A stretch of DNA of 64,000 bases from Candidatus Paraburkholderia kirkii. GTDB lineage: Bacteria > Pseudomonadota > Gammaproteobacteria > Burkholderiales > Burkholderiaceae. The stretch lies in the NCBI GenBank assembly GCA_001189345.1, contig LFKV01000007.1, forward strand, positions 27,319-91,318, given 5' to 3'. Shown in pieces: positions 31,756 through 41,086 of the stretch; position 1 is the stretch's first letter; each line of letters opens with the position of its first letter. The notes beneath the pieces are model-generated. The model saw only the letters and a program-made list of their open reading frames with translations, was not told where the DNA came from and searched no databases. A program made the position numbers and the translations under genes.

Positions 31756-32616
31756 TATCCCTTGCCTCCCGTCACCGGACCGGTGTAGAAGAAGCGGCGC
31801 GCGCCCAGCATGCCGCCCACGACGAGCAGTTGCACGAAGCCCATCAGGATGGCGATGGTCGAAGCGAGCGCATAGTCGTAGATCTCGAAGGCGGCTTCCG
31901 CCGCGGCGATCGAGATCACGCGCGTGGGACCGGCCGGCGCGCCGAGCAGTACCGCCGACGGAAACACCGAGAACGCCTGGACGAAGGAAAGGCACGCGGT
32001 CATCGTCAGGCCTGGCAGCAGGAGCGGCAGATAGATCTGGCGGAACTGCTGCCAAGGGCTCGCGCCGAGCGTCGCGGCGGCGCGCGAGCGTCGGGTCGAT
32101 GCCGGTGACGTACGATAGCGTCAGCAGGAATGCGAACGGGAAGCCCGACACGATCAGCGAAATCAGCACGCCCCAGTAGTTGTGCGTGAGCCGCACTTCG
32201 TCGCCGTAGAGATGCAGCGCCTGCAATGCCTGCGGAAACCAGCCGTTCGGGGTGAAGTAGGTCAGCATGCCGTCGGCGATCAGCACGGTGCCGAGCGTCA
32301 CCGGCACGACGAGCAGCGTCGTCACGAACTTCTGAAACAGCGAGGTGCGCCGCAGTGCGAACGCGACGGGCACCGACACGCCCACGTTGATGATCGTCGC
32401 GGGCACGGCGAGCTTCAGTGTGACGATGATGGTCGGCCACATCGACGTATCCGTGAAGAACGTGATGTAGTTCGCCCAGATGCCGCCGCCGTTCATCGGG
32501 TTGAAGGACAGCATCAGCCTGTACGCGAACGGATAGATGAACAGCGCGAGGATGAAGACGAGCGCCGGCGCGACGAGCCAGCCCTTCGGATCGCGCTGTG
32601 CGGGAAGCGCGATCAT
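31755..32616 (-). pseudogene. ABC importer permease (first), frameshift near the EAA loop
   Basis: The start at 32616 overlaps the ATPase stop as ATGA. The N-terminal 160 residues are a normal PotB-like permease (WLVAPALVFILALFIYPFAY; KFVTTLLVVPVTLGTVLIAD; LISLIVSGFPFAFLLTLSYV). The frame changes near 32085, where TLARRRDARRE stands for an expected TLAAAAATLGAS-like EAA loop. The rest, AFSVFPSAVLLGAPAGPTRV and TIAILMGFVQLLVVGGMLGA, is in the next frame to TAA at 31755. The interrupted loop is the part that docks on the ATPase. Confidence 0.8.
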
Positions 32617-33690
32617 TTTTCCTCTCCGTACGCGAGCGCTTTCGACGGTGCGACGCGCAGCGAAATGCGCGAGCCTTCGCTGCATTCGCCCGCGATGCGC
32701 GCCCACAGCTTGCCGAACGCGGTGTTCGCGATGATGAGCGAATCGCGGCCGCCGTATTCGACGACTTCGACCTGCGCGTCGAATGCGTTCTCCGCGCCGG
32801 GCGTGGCGCGCTCCATGTCCTCGGGCCGCAAGGCGACCGCGACGCGCCTGCTGTCGAAGCCTTCCATCGGCGTGCAGCGCAGCCTGACGCCGTTCGCGTT
32901 CACGGCGACCGCCTCGCCCTGCGTGCCTTCGAGCGTGGCCTGAACGACGTTGCGAAAACCCATGAAGCGCGCGACATGCAGATTCTTCGGCCGCGAATAG
33001 ACCTCCTTCGGCGACGCCACCTGCTGCACGACGCCCCTCCTTCACCACGACGATGCGATCGGCCATCGACAGCGCCTCGTCCTGATCGTGCGTTACGTAG
33101 ATGGTCGCGCGCTCCAGCTTGCCGTGGATGCGGCGGATCTCGGCGCGCATCTCGATGCGCAGCTTGGTGTCGAGGTTCGAGAATGGCTCGTCCATCAGCA
33201 CGAGCGGCGGCTCGATGACGATCGCACGCGCGATCGCCACGCGCTGCTGCTGACCGCCGGAAAGCTGGCCGGGGAGTTTCGCGTCGTGGCCGGTCAGCTG
33301 CACGAGCTGCAGCGCTTCCTTCGCGCGCCTGGCCGCTTCCGATTTCGACACGCCGCGCATCTTGAGGCCGAAGCCGACGTTCTCGAGCACCGACATGTGC
33401 GGGAAAAGCGCGTAGTTCTGAAAGACCATGCCGAAACCGCGCTTCTCGGGCGGCAGCACGTCGATGCGCTTGTCGTCGAGCCAGATGCCGCCGGCCGTCA
33501 GCGGCTGCAATCCGGCGATGCAGTTGAGCGCCGTGGATTTGCCGCAGCCCGACGGCCCGAGCAGCGCGATAAACTCACCGCGCCGGATGTTCAGATCGAG
33601 GCCCTTCAGCACGGCGAACTGCTGCCCTTCCGCGTTGGTGAAGCTGCGCGAGACCGAGTCGAGGCGCAACTGCTCGAATGTGTGCTTCAT
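32613..33690 (-). pseudogene. ABC importer ATPase (PotA/UgpC-like), +1 frameshift
   Basis: Walker A GPSGCGKST (residues ~46-54), the Q-loop YALFPHMSV region, signature LSGGQQQRVAIARA, Walker B VLMDEPFSNLD and the H-loop ATIYVTHDQDEALSMADRI are intact from the start at 33690. One extra G near 33035 (GAGGGGCGTCGTG for GAGGGCGTCGTG) shifts the frame before VQQVASPKEVYSRP, so the C-terminal TOBE regulatory domain (VALRPEDMERATPGAENAFD) is lost or replaced. The nucleotide-binding domain itself remains complete. The gene is followed by two coupled permease genes. Confidence 0.85.
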
Positions 33691-33781
33691 GACGATTGCC
33701 CGATGTGCCGGCGCTTTGCGCGAAGCGGCGACGCCCCGAGCGAGGAGCGCCGCCGCCACGTACGATGCGCGTACTGTCTGC

Positions 33782-34955
33782 TTACTTCGTCTTCGCCGCG
33801 CCGATTTCGCGGTCCCACTTCTGGAACGCCGCGACCATCGCCTGCGCGTTGAGCGGCACGACGTGCGGACGGTCGGCGAGCAGCTTCGCGTACTCGGGCC
33901 GGCCGAACTTCTGGATCACTTCCTGGCTCTTCGCCGACGCCGCGGAAAGCGGCACGTCCTTGACCGCGGGACCCGGATAGAAGTAGCCGTCGTCATACGT
34001 GAGCGCCTGCTGCGCCGGCTCGAGCATGAAGTTCATCAGCTTGTAGAGCACGTCGAGCTTTTCCTTCGGCACGCCCTTGGGAATCACCATGTAGTGGGCG
34101 TCGTTGACCCAGGTCATGTTGTCGAAGGCCTGCACCTTGAACTCGGCGGGCACGATGCCGAGCGCGCGCGGGTTGTGATGTCCCAGCCCGTCACGGTGAC
34201 GGTCATGTCGCGCGTGCCCTCGCCGAGTTCCTTCATCACGGCCAACGTGCCGCCCGGGTAGTACGGAATGCAGTCGTTGAGCTGCTTGAGGAACGCCCAG
34301 GTCTTGTCCCAGCCGTTGACCGGATCCATCGGGTCCTTGTCGCCGAGCACGTACGGCAGGCCCATCAGGAAAGTGCGGCCCGGGCCGGAGTTCGCCGGGC
34401 GCGCATAGATCAGCTTGTTGGGATGCGCCTTGCACCATGCGAGCAGTTGATCCGGCGTCTTCGGAACGTCGGTGACCTTGGCCGGGTTGTATTCGGGCAG
34501 CGGACCCGCGGGCATGTACGTGACTTCGAGACCGTAGCCCTGCGCGATGTCCTGCATCTTGCGCGGGCCGGGCGCGTACTTGTCGAGCACGCCGGGGAAC
34601 GCCTTCGCCTAATCGGGCAGCAGCTTTTCCCACAGACCTTGCTGGATGCCGGCCGCCAGCGCGTCGGTGCCCGTCACGATGAGATCGATGTCCGAGCGGC
34701 CTGCCGCCTGCATTGCCTTGATCTTGCCGGCAGCTGCGGCGCCGGCGCATTCGTGAAGGTGATGCTGGACACCAGATTCGGGTATTTGGCCTTGAAGGCC
34801 TCGAAGCCCTTTTGCGTCAGTTGCAGATTGCCTGCGACGTCGACGATGTTGATCGATACGGGATCGGCCGCGCGTGCCGCGCTCATGCCGAACGCTGCGC
34901 TAACGGCGACGCAAACCGCAGCCAGTTTCACTGACAGTCCTGCCTTGAAAGCCAT
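33782..34955 (-). pseudogene. ABC importer solute-binding protein, stop and frameshifts
   Basis: A signal peptide (KLAAVCVAVSAAFGMSAARA) starts the protein at 34955. Conserved blocks of a type 2 binding protein follow: VSINIVDVAGNLQLTQKGFE, PGVLDKYAPGPRKMQDIAQG, YARPANSGPGRTFLMGLPYV and WVNDAHYMVIPKGVPKEKLD. A TAG at 34609-34611 interrupts LLPD-stop-AKAFPG (TGG or CAG expected). Frame changes lie near 34725 and near 34180. Family resemblance is to polyamine/iron-type binding proteins; the cargo is unknown. It heads the importer operon that ends in the epimerase gene, hence sugar-acid or phosphonate-like cargo is possible. Confidence 0.8.
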
Positions 34956-35171
34956 GTTGTCTCCTCACTTCTCTCGCAACCACAGGTCGGGAAGAGGTCC
35001 GGTCGCATCGTCGATGTCGGTCGATTGTTTCGAGCGCCGGCCTGTTTGTGCTTCGTTCTTTTTTGCTTCGTTCTGTTTCGCTGGTCTTCACGGCGCCGGC
35101 ATGCGCCTCCGGTTATTCGCGTGTCTCGTTCCGCGTGGGTCCTCGTTGCTTCTGGAAGCTGAAAAATAGCT

Positions 35172-35182
35172 AACGGAGTTAT
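35172..35182. promoter_or_regulatory. TAAC-GGA-GTTA dyad upstream of the binding-protein gene
   Basis: A perfect 4-3-4 inverted repeat lies 217 bp before the solute-binding-protein start. It has the size of a GntR-type half-site pair, but no -10/-35 can be tied to it. Confidence 0.3.
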
Positions 35183-35661
35183 CGGATGTCAAGCAAATCA
35201 CGCCCCGCCGGCGTGTTACCGAAACGCCCGAAACGCGTTTTTTCCTTCTGCTGATCGCGAGTTGCAGGTTGTTCTCGGGATATACCCCGAGCGCGTGTTA
35301 CCTCCCTCTTTTACCCGCTTTTAACTGGAGTTTCCACGCGTTTTCCTGCGGTTTTCCCTGCGTGCTGCGGGACGGGCGAATAGCCCGCGCGTTGCACTTT
35401 CGATGGCGGTCCGCGCCTCGGTGACGGAAAATTCAGGAGGGCAGGATCGGACCAATGCTGGCAAGGTTCGAAAGCGGCTCGGCGCGCTTTACTTCGTCCG
35501 CCTGACCTTACCTCTTGCCGCAGTCGAGTTCGATTGGGGGTCGCGCACGTTCAAAATGCCGCGCTTTCCGCCAACATGCCAGACAACTCGCCGGTCAAAT
35601 GGTCCGTGAGCGTTGCTCCACAATCATGACGGAATCGCGAAATCTCGCTGATTCGCCGGGA

Positions 35662-35685
35662 ATTGTGAATGACAGTAGTCACAAT
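35662..35685. promoter_or_regulatory. ATTGTGA-N10-TCACAAT inverted repeat with overlapping -35-like TTGACA
   Basis: The seven-base arms at 35662-35668 and 35679-35685 are perfectly complementary. On the reverse strand the sequence TTGACA (35689-35694) directly precedes it, so a repressor bound here would cover a leftward promoter. No -10 box with convincing spacing is visible. Confidence 0.35.
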
Positions 35686-35686
35686 T

Positions 35687-35750
35687 TTGTCAAACAACTT
35701 TACAGTAATGGAAAAGACCGGCATGCAAAGAGCCGAGGTTGTGTGACAAC
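35687..35750. promoter_or_regulatory. Two FadR-subfamily-like operators
   Basis: TTGTCAAACAA (35687-35697) and TTGTGTGACAA (35740-35749 region, arms GTTGT/ACAAC at 35738-35750) both fit the TNGTNNNACNA consensus known for FadR-type GntR regulators. They lie 20-80 bp beyond the stop of a FadR-type gntR gene and upstream of the ABC operon. Confidence 0.45.
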
Positions 35751-35768
35751 TGCCTCGCACAGACGCGC

Positions 35769-36596
35769 TCAATCCCCGAACATGCGTTCGAGCGCGTTCT
35801 CGAGATGCGCATTCATCGCCCGCCCGGCGCGCGCGGGGTCCTTCGCCCTGATGGCTTCGAGCACTTCGAGATGCTCCCGCTGCACGAGCCGTTGACGCTC
35901 CTTCACGAGCGACAGACTGCGCGATAGGTTCATGCTGAACACGACCTGCTCCTCGATGGACGACAGCATCGTGACGAAGAACTGATTCCTGGAGGCCCGC
36001 GCCACGGCGAGATGGAAGGCGAAATCGTCCTGCGCGCCGATGCCCTGCTGCGCCTCGACAATGCGCTCCAGTCGATCCCAGGCGTCCTGAATCGCGGGAA
36101 TGTCTTCTTCCTCGGCCTTGACGGCCGCGAGTTCTGCCGCACCCGATTCCATGATCACGCGAAATTCATAGCAACGGCGAATGTCAGACAGCGTTTCGAG
36201 CGGAGCGAAGCGGCGCACGTCCGGATCGGGCCGGCGCCCGACGATCGTGCCCGAGCCGCGCCGCGTTACGATGATGCCGTCGGCGCGCAGACGCGCGAGC
36301 GCCTCGCGCACGGTCGGCCGCAAGGTGGCAAAGTGTTCGGCGAGCGCGTGCTCCGTCAGGAGCCGCTCGCCCTCCTTGAACTCGCCTTCGACGATGCTGT
36401 TGAGGATGTCGCTGTAGATCCGGTCGGCGAGGCCGGATGCCTTACGCTCGTTTATGTTCGCGCGGGACGTGCCTGTCGGGGAGGAGAACGATTGTAAGGC
36501 AGATTCTTGCCGGCAAGACAAGTGCGGCAACGGTGGTCTTACGAATGCAAAATGCCGCATGCAACTTGCCGGCAGTGCGTAAATGTGGAAAGGCAA
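35769..36596 (-). CDS. GntR-family regulator, FadR subfamily (FCD domain)
   Basis: The 275-residue frame has an N-terminal winged HTH (LADRIYSDILNSIVEGEFKE, AEHFATLRPTVREALARLRA) and a C-terminal FCD ligand domain. The metal-binding acidic/His residues are visible: DDFAFHLAVARAS, REHLEVLEAI and NAHLENALE. The true start is unclear: the first ~50 codons contain the palindrome CTTGCCGGCAAG (36506-36517) and a near copy at ~36566, which look like operator DNA rather than coding sequence. Such regulators usually sense organic acids and repress uptake and catabolism operons; here the fused enolase/BKACE gene, the MFS transporter and the ABC importer flank it. Intact. Confidence 0.85.
   Translation of the reverse strand: MPFHIYALPASCMRHFAFVRPPLPHLSCRQESALQSFSSPTGTSRANINERKASGLADRIYSDILNSIVEGEFKEGERLLTEHALAEHFATLRPTVREALARLRADGIIVTRRGSGTIVGRRPDPDVRRFAPLETLSDIRRCYEFRVIMESGAAELAAVKAEEEDIPAIQDAWDRLERIVEAQQGIGAQDDFAFHLAVARASRNQFFVTMLSSIEEQVVFSMNLSRSLSLVKERQRLVQREHLEVLEAIRAKDPARAGRAMNAHLENALERMFGD
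36506..36517. promoter_or_regulatory. CTTGCCGGCAAG palindrome near the gntR start
   Basis: A perfect 12-bp palindrome with a second partial copy (CTTGCCGGCAGT) about 60 bp upstream. Likely autoregulatory operator if translation starts downstream of it. Confidence 0.4.
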
Positions 36597-36641
36597 GAAA
36601 AAGGCGCGCCGCGGCGCGCCCTTCGACCAGACTGCCGGCCC

Positions 36642-37237
36642 CTACAGCGAAAGCAGCTTGCGCGCCTCCTTCGCGGTCACCACAGGACGATCGTACTCCG
36701 CGCACAACGCCGCCACGCGGCTCACCAGTTGCGCGTTGCTCTTCGCGAGCGTGTCCTTGTCCCAGCGCACGTTGTCTTCGAGACCCGTGCGGCAGTGCCC
36801 GCCCATTTCGAGCGTCCAGTGATTCACTTCGAGCTGGTGACGGCCGATGCCCGCGGCCGTCCACGTCGCGTCAGGCAGGTTCTTCTTCAACTGCTCGACT
36901 TCGAACTCGAGGATCTCGCGCCGCGCGGGCAACGCGTTCTTCACGCCGAGCACGAACTGCACGTGCACGGGACACAGCGCGATGTCGATCGCTGAAATCG
37001 CCGCGTTGATCGCCAGACCCTGAAAATAGCTGAAGCGATGCATCACGTTCCAGTGGTGCTCGATGTCGAATGCGCGCTTGCCGACGAGATATTCCGCGAA
37101 GCGCCTAATCGCGGTGCCCGCCGCCTCGATGTGCCCCAGATGCCCGCTTCGCCGTAGTCGATGATGCCTTCGTCCGTATCGATGCGAACGAACATGAACT
37201 GACCGACATGCAGCGGCTCGACCTTCGTGATTTTCAT
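36642..37237 (-). pseudogene. Fusion of enolase-superfamily dehydratase N-terminus to BKACE C-terminus
   Basis: GAAGGAGCAAAG precedes the ATG at 37237. The start, MKITKVEPLHVGQFMFVRID, ...DYGEAGIWG and (next frame) RFAEYLVGKRAFDIEHHWNV, FQGLAINAAISAIDIAL, is the capping domain of a mandelate racemase/galactonate-dehydratase-type enzyme; one base is missing at ~37145 (TGGGGCACATC for TGGGGNCACATC). At ~36973, right after SAIDIAL, the sequence becomes VHVQFVLGVKNALPARR and GIGRHQLEVNHWTLEMGGHC, the end of a beta-keto acid cleavage enzyme (DUF849, 3-keto-5-aminohexanoate-type). The enolase barrel and the BKACE start are missing, so a deletion of roughly 1.5 kb or more joined two genes. Neither half can be active. 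Confidence 0.85.
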
Positions 37238-37274
37238 CTTTGCTCCTTCGGTGATTTCCATTCGATGCGTGAAT

Positions 37275-38652
37275 TCAATGCGCGTCGTTCGACATGGCGA
37301 CGGCGTGACGCGGCGGGGCGTCCTCCTCGCGCGCGGGATCGTCAAGTGCGCGGCCGTGTGTTTCAGGGCCGAGCAGCACCGAGACCGCGGTGATGACGCC
37401 GAGCGCCACCACGTACCACGCGACCAGATGCGGCGAGCCCTGCCCCGCCGCCAGCAATGCGACGGCGATCATCGGCGCGATGCCGCCCGAGATCGGCGAA
37501 GTCACTTCGCGTGCGAGCGAGAAGCCGGTGTAGCGAATGCGCGAGGGGAACATCTCCGCGAGCCAGGGGCTCTGCGTGGACGTCATCATCGTCTTGGCGA
37601 TCGACGACACGAGGAACAGGCCTGTGTAGACCCACACGAGCTGGCCGCTTTGCAGCATCGAGAAGAACGGGAAGATGGCGAGGCCGGAGAGCAGTACGCC
37701 AGCCATGTACACGGGCTTGCGGCCAATCACGTCACGAAGCCGAAGAACGGCACGGTGACGAACTGCAGCGCCGTGCTCCACATCAATGCGGTCACGATGA
37801 TGTCGCGCGACATGTGCAGTTGCTGCGTCACATAGACGATCACGAACGATTCGTAGATGTATGTAGGCGAGCGAGTTGTCGCCGAGACGCGCACCCCACG
37901 CGCAGAGCATCGGGCGCAGCAAAGTCTGGAACACTTCGGTGATCGGCACGCGCACCACCGCCTTCTTGCGGCGGATTTCCTCGAAAACCGGCGTCTCCTT
38001 CAGCCGGCTGCGCAACAGCACGCCCAATGCGACGACCACCGCGCTCAGCAGAAACGGAATGCGCCAGCCCCACGCCTCGAAGCCTTCCTTCGACATCGAC
38101 GACGACAGATGGAACGTCGCGAGCGACATCAGAAGGCCGAGCGCAACGCCCGTATAGGGCAAGCGAGCCGTACAGGCCACGCCGCTTCGCGGGCGCATAT
38201 TCGATCACCATCAGCACCACGCCGGCGTATTCCGCGCCCGAGCCGAGACCTTGCGCCGCGCGCAGCACGCACAGCAGCAGCAACGGCGCCCATACGCCGA
38301 TCGATGCATACGTCGGCAGAAGGCCCATCAGCGTGGTGGAGCCGCCCATCAGCAGGAGCGTGATGATGAGCACCGCCTTGCGTCCGATCCTGTCGCCGAG
38401 TCTTCCGAATATCACGCTGCCCGCCGGACGCACGATGAAGCCGATCGCGAAGCTCGCATACGCGAGCAGCGTGCCGGTCAGGTGGTCGTACGACGGGAAG
38501 AACAGATGGTTGAAGAGCGTCGCGGCGGCAGTCGCGTAGAGATAGTAGTCGTACCACTCCATCGCCGTTCCCACGATCGCGCTCAATATCGCGTTGTGCG
38601 TACCGCTCGCCGGATCTCCGGCGTCATACGTGCTGCGCTGTCCACGTATCAC
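37275..38652 (-). pseudogene. MFS transporter, metabolite:H+ symporter family, frameshifted
   Basis: The N-terminal signature MEWYDYYLYATAAATLFNHL and RPAGSVIFGRLGDRIGRKA (loop 2-3 motif) are typical of MHS-family shikimate/alpha-ketoglutarate symporters. Spans continue as IIVTALMWSTALQFVTVP and ending WVYTGLFLVSSIAKTMMTS, HLVAWYVVALGVITAVSVLL. Frame changes lie near 38160, 37855 and 37735, giving four segments. It would have imported an organic acid with protons. It lies 38 bp upstream of the fused enolase/BKACE gene on the same strand, so the two were one operon. Confidence 0.85.
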
Positions 38653-38807
38653 CTCTTTGTTATGCGCGCACGGCTCGCGGCAGTGCGCTCGTCTCGCTCC
38701 ATGACGTCGCCGCCTCGAAAAAAGGCGGCGGCCTTGATTCCGCCGATTGGAAACGTTTCCATACGATAGTCGTTGTAGACTAGCGCGTCAAGCGGAGATT
38801 GGAATCG

Positions 38808-39885
38808 ATGAGTGAAAATGCGCCGGGCGATCCGAAGGGACGGCCCGGAATCAAGGCGGTGGCGGCGCTGGCCGGAGTGGGAATCGCGTCGGTGTCGCGC
38901 GTGCTGTCGGGCCAGCCCGGCTCGAGCCCGCAGCTCACGTAGCGCGTGCTCGACGCCGAGCGCGCGCTCGGCGGACGCCGCGCGCGCGCTCGGCTATACG
39001 CCCAACGCGCTCGCGCAGGGCCTGAGGAGACGGGCAACGCGCTCGATCGGCTTCGTCGTGTCGGACATCACGAATCCGCTCATCGCATCGATTGTCGGCG
39101 GCGCGGAGAGCGTGCTGTCGGTCGCCGGGTTTTCGGTGTTGCTGACCAATTCCGGAGGGATCCCGAGCGTCGATGCGGAGCGCATCGAAGTGCTCATGCA
39201 GCGGCAAGTGGACGGGCTCATTCTTCTGCCCGCGCTCGAGGACGATGCGGCCACGCTCACGGCGCTACGCAATGTGAAGTCGCCGATCGTGGTCATCGAC
39301 CGCAGCTTTCCCGACGATATTCCCGCGCATTACGTGCTCTCCGATCACTACCAGGGCATCGGCGCGGCCGCGCGGCATTTGCTGGAGAGCGGGCATCGAC
39401 GCCTGGGTCTCGTGGTCGGGCGCGATGTGCGGCCGACGCGCGAGCGCATCCGCGCGATGCAGGACGCCTTCGATTCGCTCGGGTTGAAGCGCGACCTGAT
39501 CGTGCATCGCGGAACGCTTTCGCCGGAGCACGGGAAGGCCGCGCTCGAAGAGATGCTCGCCCACAAGCGGCCGCCGAGCGCCATCGTGCTCGGTGGAAAT
39601 CAGTTGCTGGAGGGTGCACTGGGCGCGGTGCATCGCCGGGGATTGAAGCTCGGGGTCGATCTGTCGCTCGTCAGTTGCGACGATGTTCCGCTATGCCGTT
39701 TCCACCAGCCCGCCATTGCGACGGTGATGCGCGATGCCTCGCTGCTGGGCGCGCGGGCGGCGCAACTGCTATTGTCGCATATTGAAGCGCCGGGTGAGCC
39801 GGAAACGGTCAGCCTGCCGACGTGGTTCGAGCTGCGGGAGAGTTGCGGCGCGGCGCCTGTCACGAGCGCGAATGCATCGGATTGA
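38808..39885 (+). pseudogene. LacI-family transcriptional regulator, TAG and frameshift
   Basis: In the correct frame from ATG 38808 the protein begins MSENAPGDPKGRPGIKAVAA, with the HTH ALAGVGIASVSRVLSG. It meets a TAG at 38940-38942 (PQLT-stop-RVLDAERAL), where LTQ is expected: a CAG-to-TAG change. About 20 bp later one extra base shifts it; the periplasmic-binding-protein-like domain (GFVVSDITNPLIASIVGGAE, LILLPALEDDAATLTALRNV, VLGGNQLLEGALGAVHRRGL) is open to 39885. The gene is divergent from the MFS transporter gene, so it probably controlled that operon. Confidence 0.85.
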
Positions 39886-39921
39886 TGGCAGGTTTCGGGG
39901 GCTTATGAGGCGGCAGTCGAA

Positions 39922-40921
39922 CTAGAACCGCTCGATCATCCCCACCTGCACGCCGCGAACCGGCGCTCCGGGATATGCCGCCGGAATCCCGGTGACGTTC
40001 ACGCCGCGAAGCGTGAACGTCGCGTCGCCACGATTGCGCAGCATCGCGCCGCTCGCGTAGAGCATGAGCTTCGGCGACACATCGTATTCGCACGCCACGC
40101 TGAACTGGTCCGCATCGTCGTCGCCACCCGACCGGTCGCGCGCATACGCATAACCGGGCGAAGCCCGCAGGCGCGGCAAAATCGCATAACGCATCGATAC
40201 GGAAAGACCATCGCGTGGTATCGCGGCGAGCCGCCGTCGCCGTTGAAGAAGGCAACGAACGCAGTCGCCTTGCCGACGCGGTACGACACGCCGCCGAGAT
40301 TCGCGCGCAATGCCTCGCTGCCGTTCGTCTGCTGATGCGCATAGGAGATGCGAAACGGTCCGTTGCGGTAGGCGAATGTCCCTAGGAGCCGGACAGCCCG
40401 TTACCCTCGCCGCTATCGCGCAAGGCAAGCATGAGCGTCGTCGAGAAGCCGTGAATGACGGGCGAAAGAAGGCGATGCCGTTGTCGGTGTAAGGCGTGAT
40501 CTTCGACAGATTGTTGAGTCCCGACGCGATCGTGCCCGCGCCGAACACATCGAGCTGTCCCCTTGAACGGAATATAGATCGGCGAATACTGGCGACCCAT
40601 GCGAACTTCGCCCCAGGGCGCGCCGAGGCCGATCCACGCCTGACGGTTGAAGAGGGTGTTGGCCGTGGCGAACGTGCCGTCGGCGAAACTGAAGCCGCTT
40701 TCCAGATCGAACAGAAGGCGGGTATCCGCGCTCAGCGGCTCAGCGCCGCGCACGCCGAATCGGGAACCGCGATAGGCGCCCGAGTCCATGCGCGGCGTCC
40801 ACGACGAACCGGGATTGGTGACCTCGATGCTGGTGTCGATTGTTCCGTAGAGTGTGACGACGCTTTGCGCATGAGCCGCCGCTGCAAGACCGCCGCATGC
40901 GATCGAAGCAACCAGGAGCAC
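39922..40921 (-). pseudogene. Gram-negative porin (OmpC-like, Burkholderia type), frameshifted
   Basis: A signal peptide (SIACGGLAAAAHA) then QSVVTLYGTIDTSIEVTNPG and GSRFGVRGAEPLSADTRLLF, NTLFNRQAWIGLGAPWGEVR are the usual 16-strand trimeric porin start. The end, EYDVSPKLMLYASGAMLRNR, is in another frame. Frame changes occur near 40560, 40440, 40383 (a missing C gives an apparent TAG in GLSGS-TAG-GG) and 40240. The porin would have been a diffusion pore in the outer membrane. The GTG start at 40921 is provisional. Confidence 0.8.
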
Positions 40922-41086
40922 GCCGCGTCTCGCGGCGCGTCGTTCAGAAAGGAATGTCGGACGCGTGAATCCTTGGACGGGCGTGTTGATCCACCGCGAT
41001 CAGGCCTGAGTTGTTGTTCGAATGAAAGCGGCGTCATGCATGACGGGCGCCGATGCCGCCCGCCATGATAACCGCCGCTCGGACAA

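Larger units (their letters stand above)
34956..35768. other. Intergenic control region upstream of the ABC operon
   Basis: No protein gene is supported in this 813-bp stretch. It contains several dyads described as separate sites (35172-35182, 35662-35685, 35687-35697, 35738-35750). The short open frames inside have no recognisable product and no ribosome binding site. Confidence 0.5.

Noticed and set aside
30964..33759. Single 931-codon fusion of ATPase and both permeases
   Set aside because: It arises only because frameshifts let one frame run through three overlapping genes. Native starts with ATGA/TAATG overlaps are visible, so it is not a real fusion.
40382..40384. TAG in the porin gene as a nonsense mutation
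   Set aside because: A missing C in TCC-CTA-GGG creates the apparent stop; the porin sequence GTFAYRNGPFRI continues in the next frame, so it is a one-base deletion.
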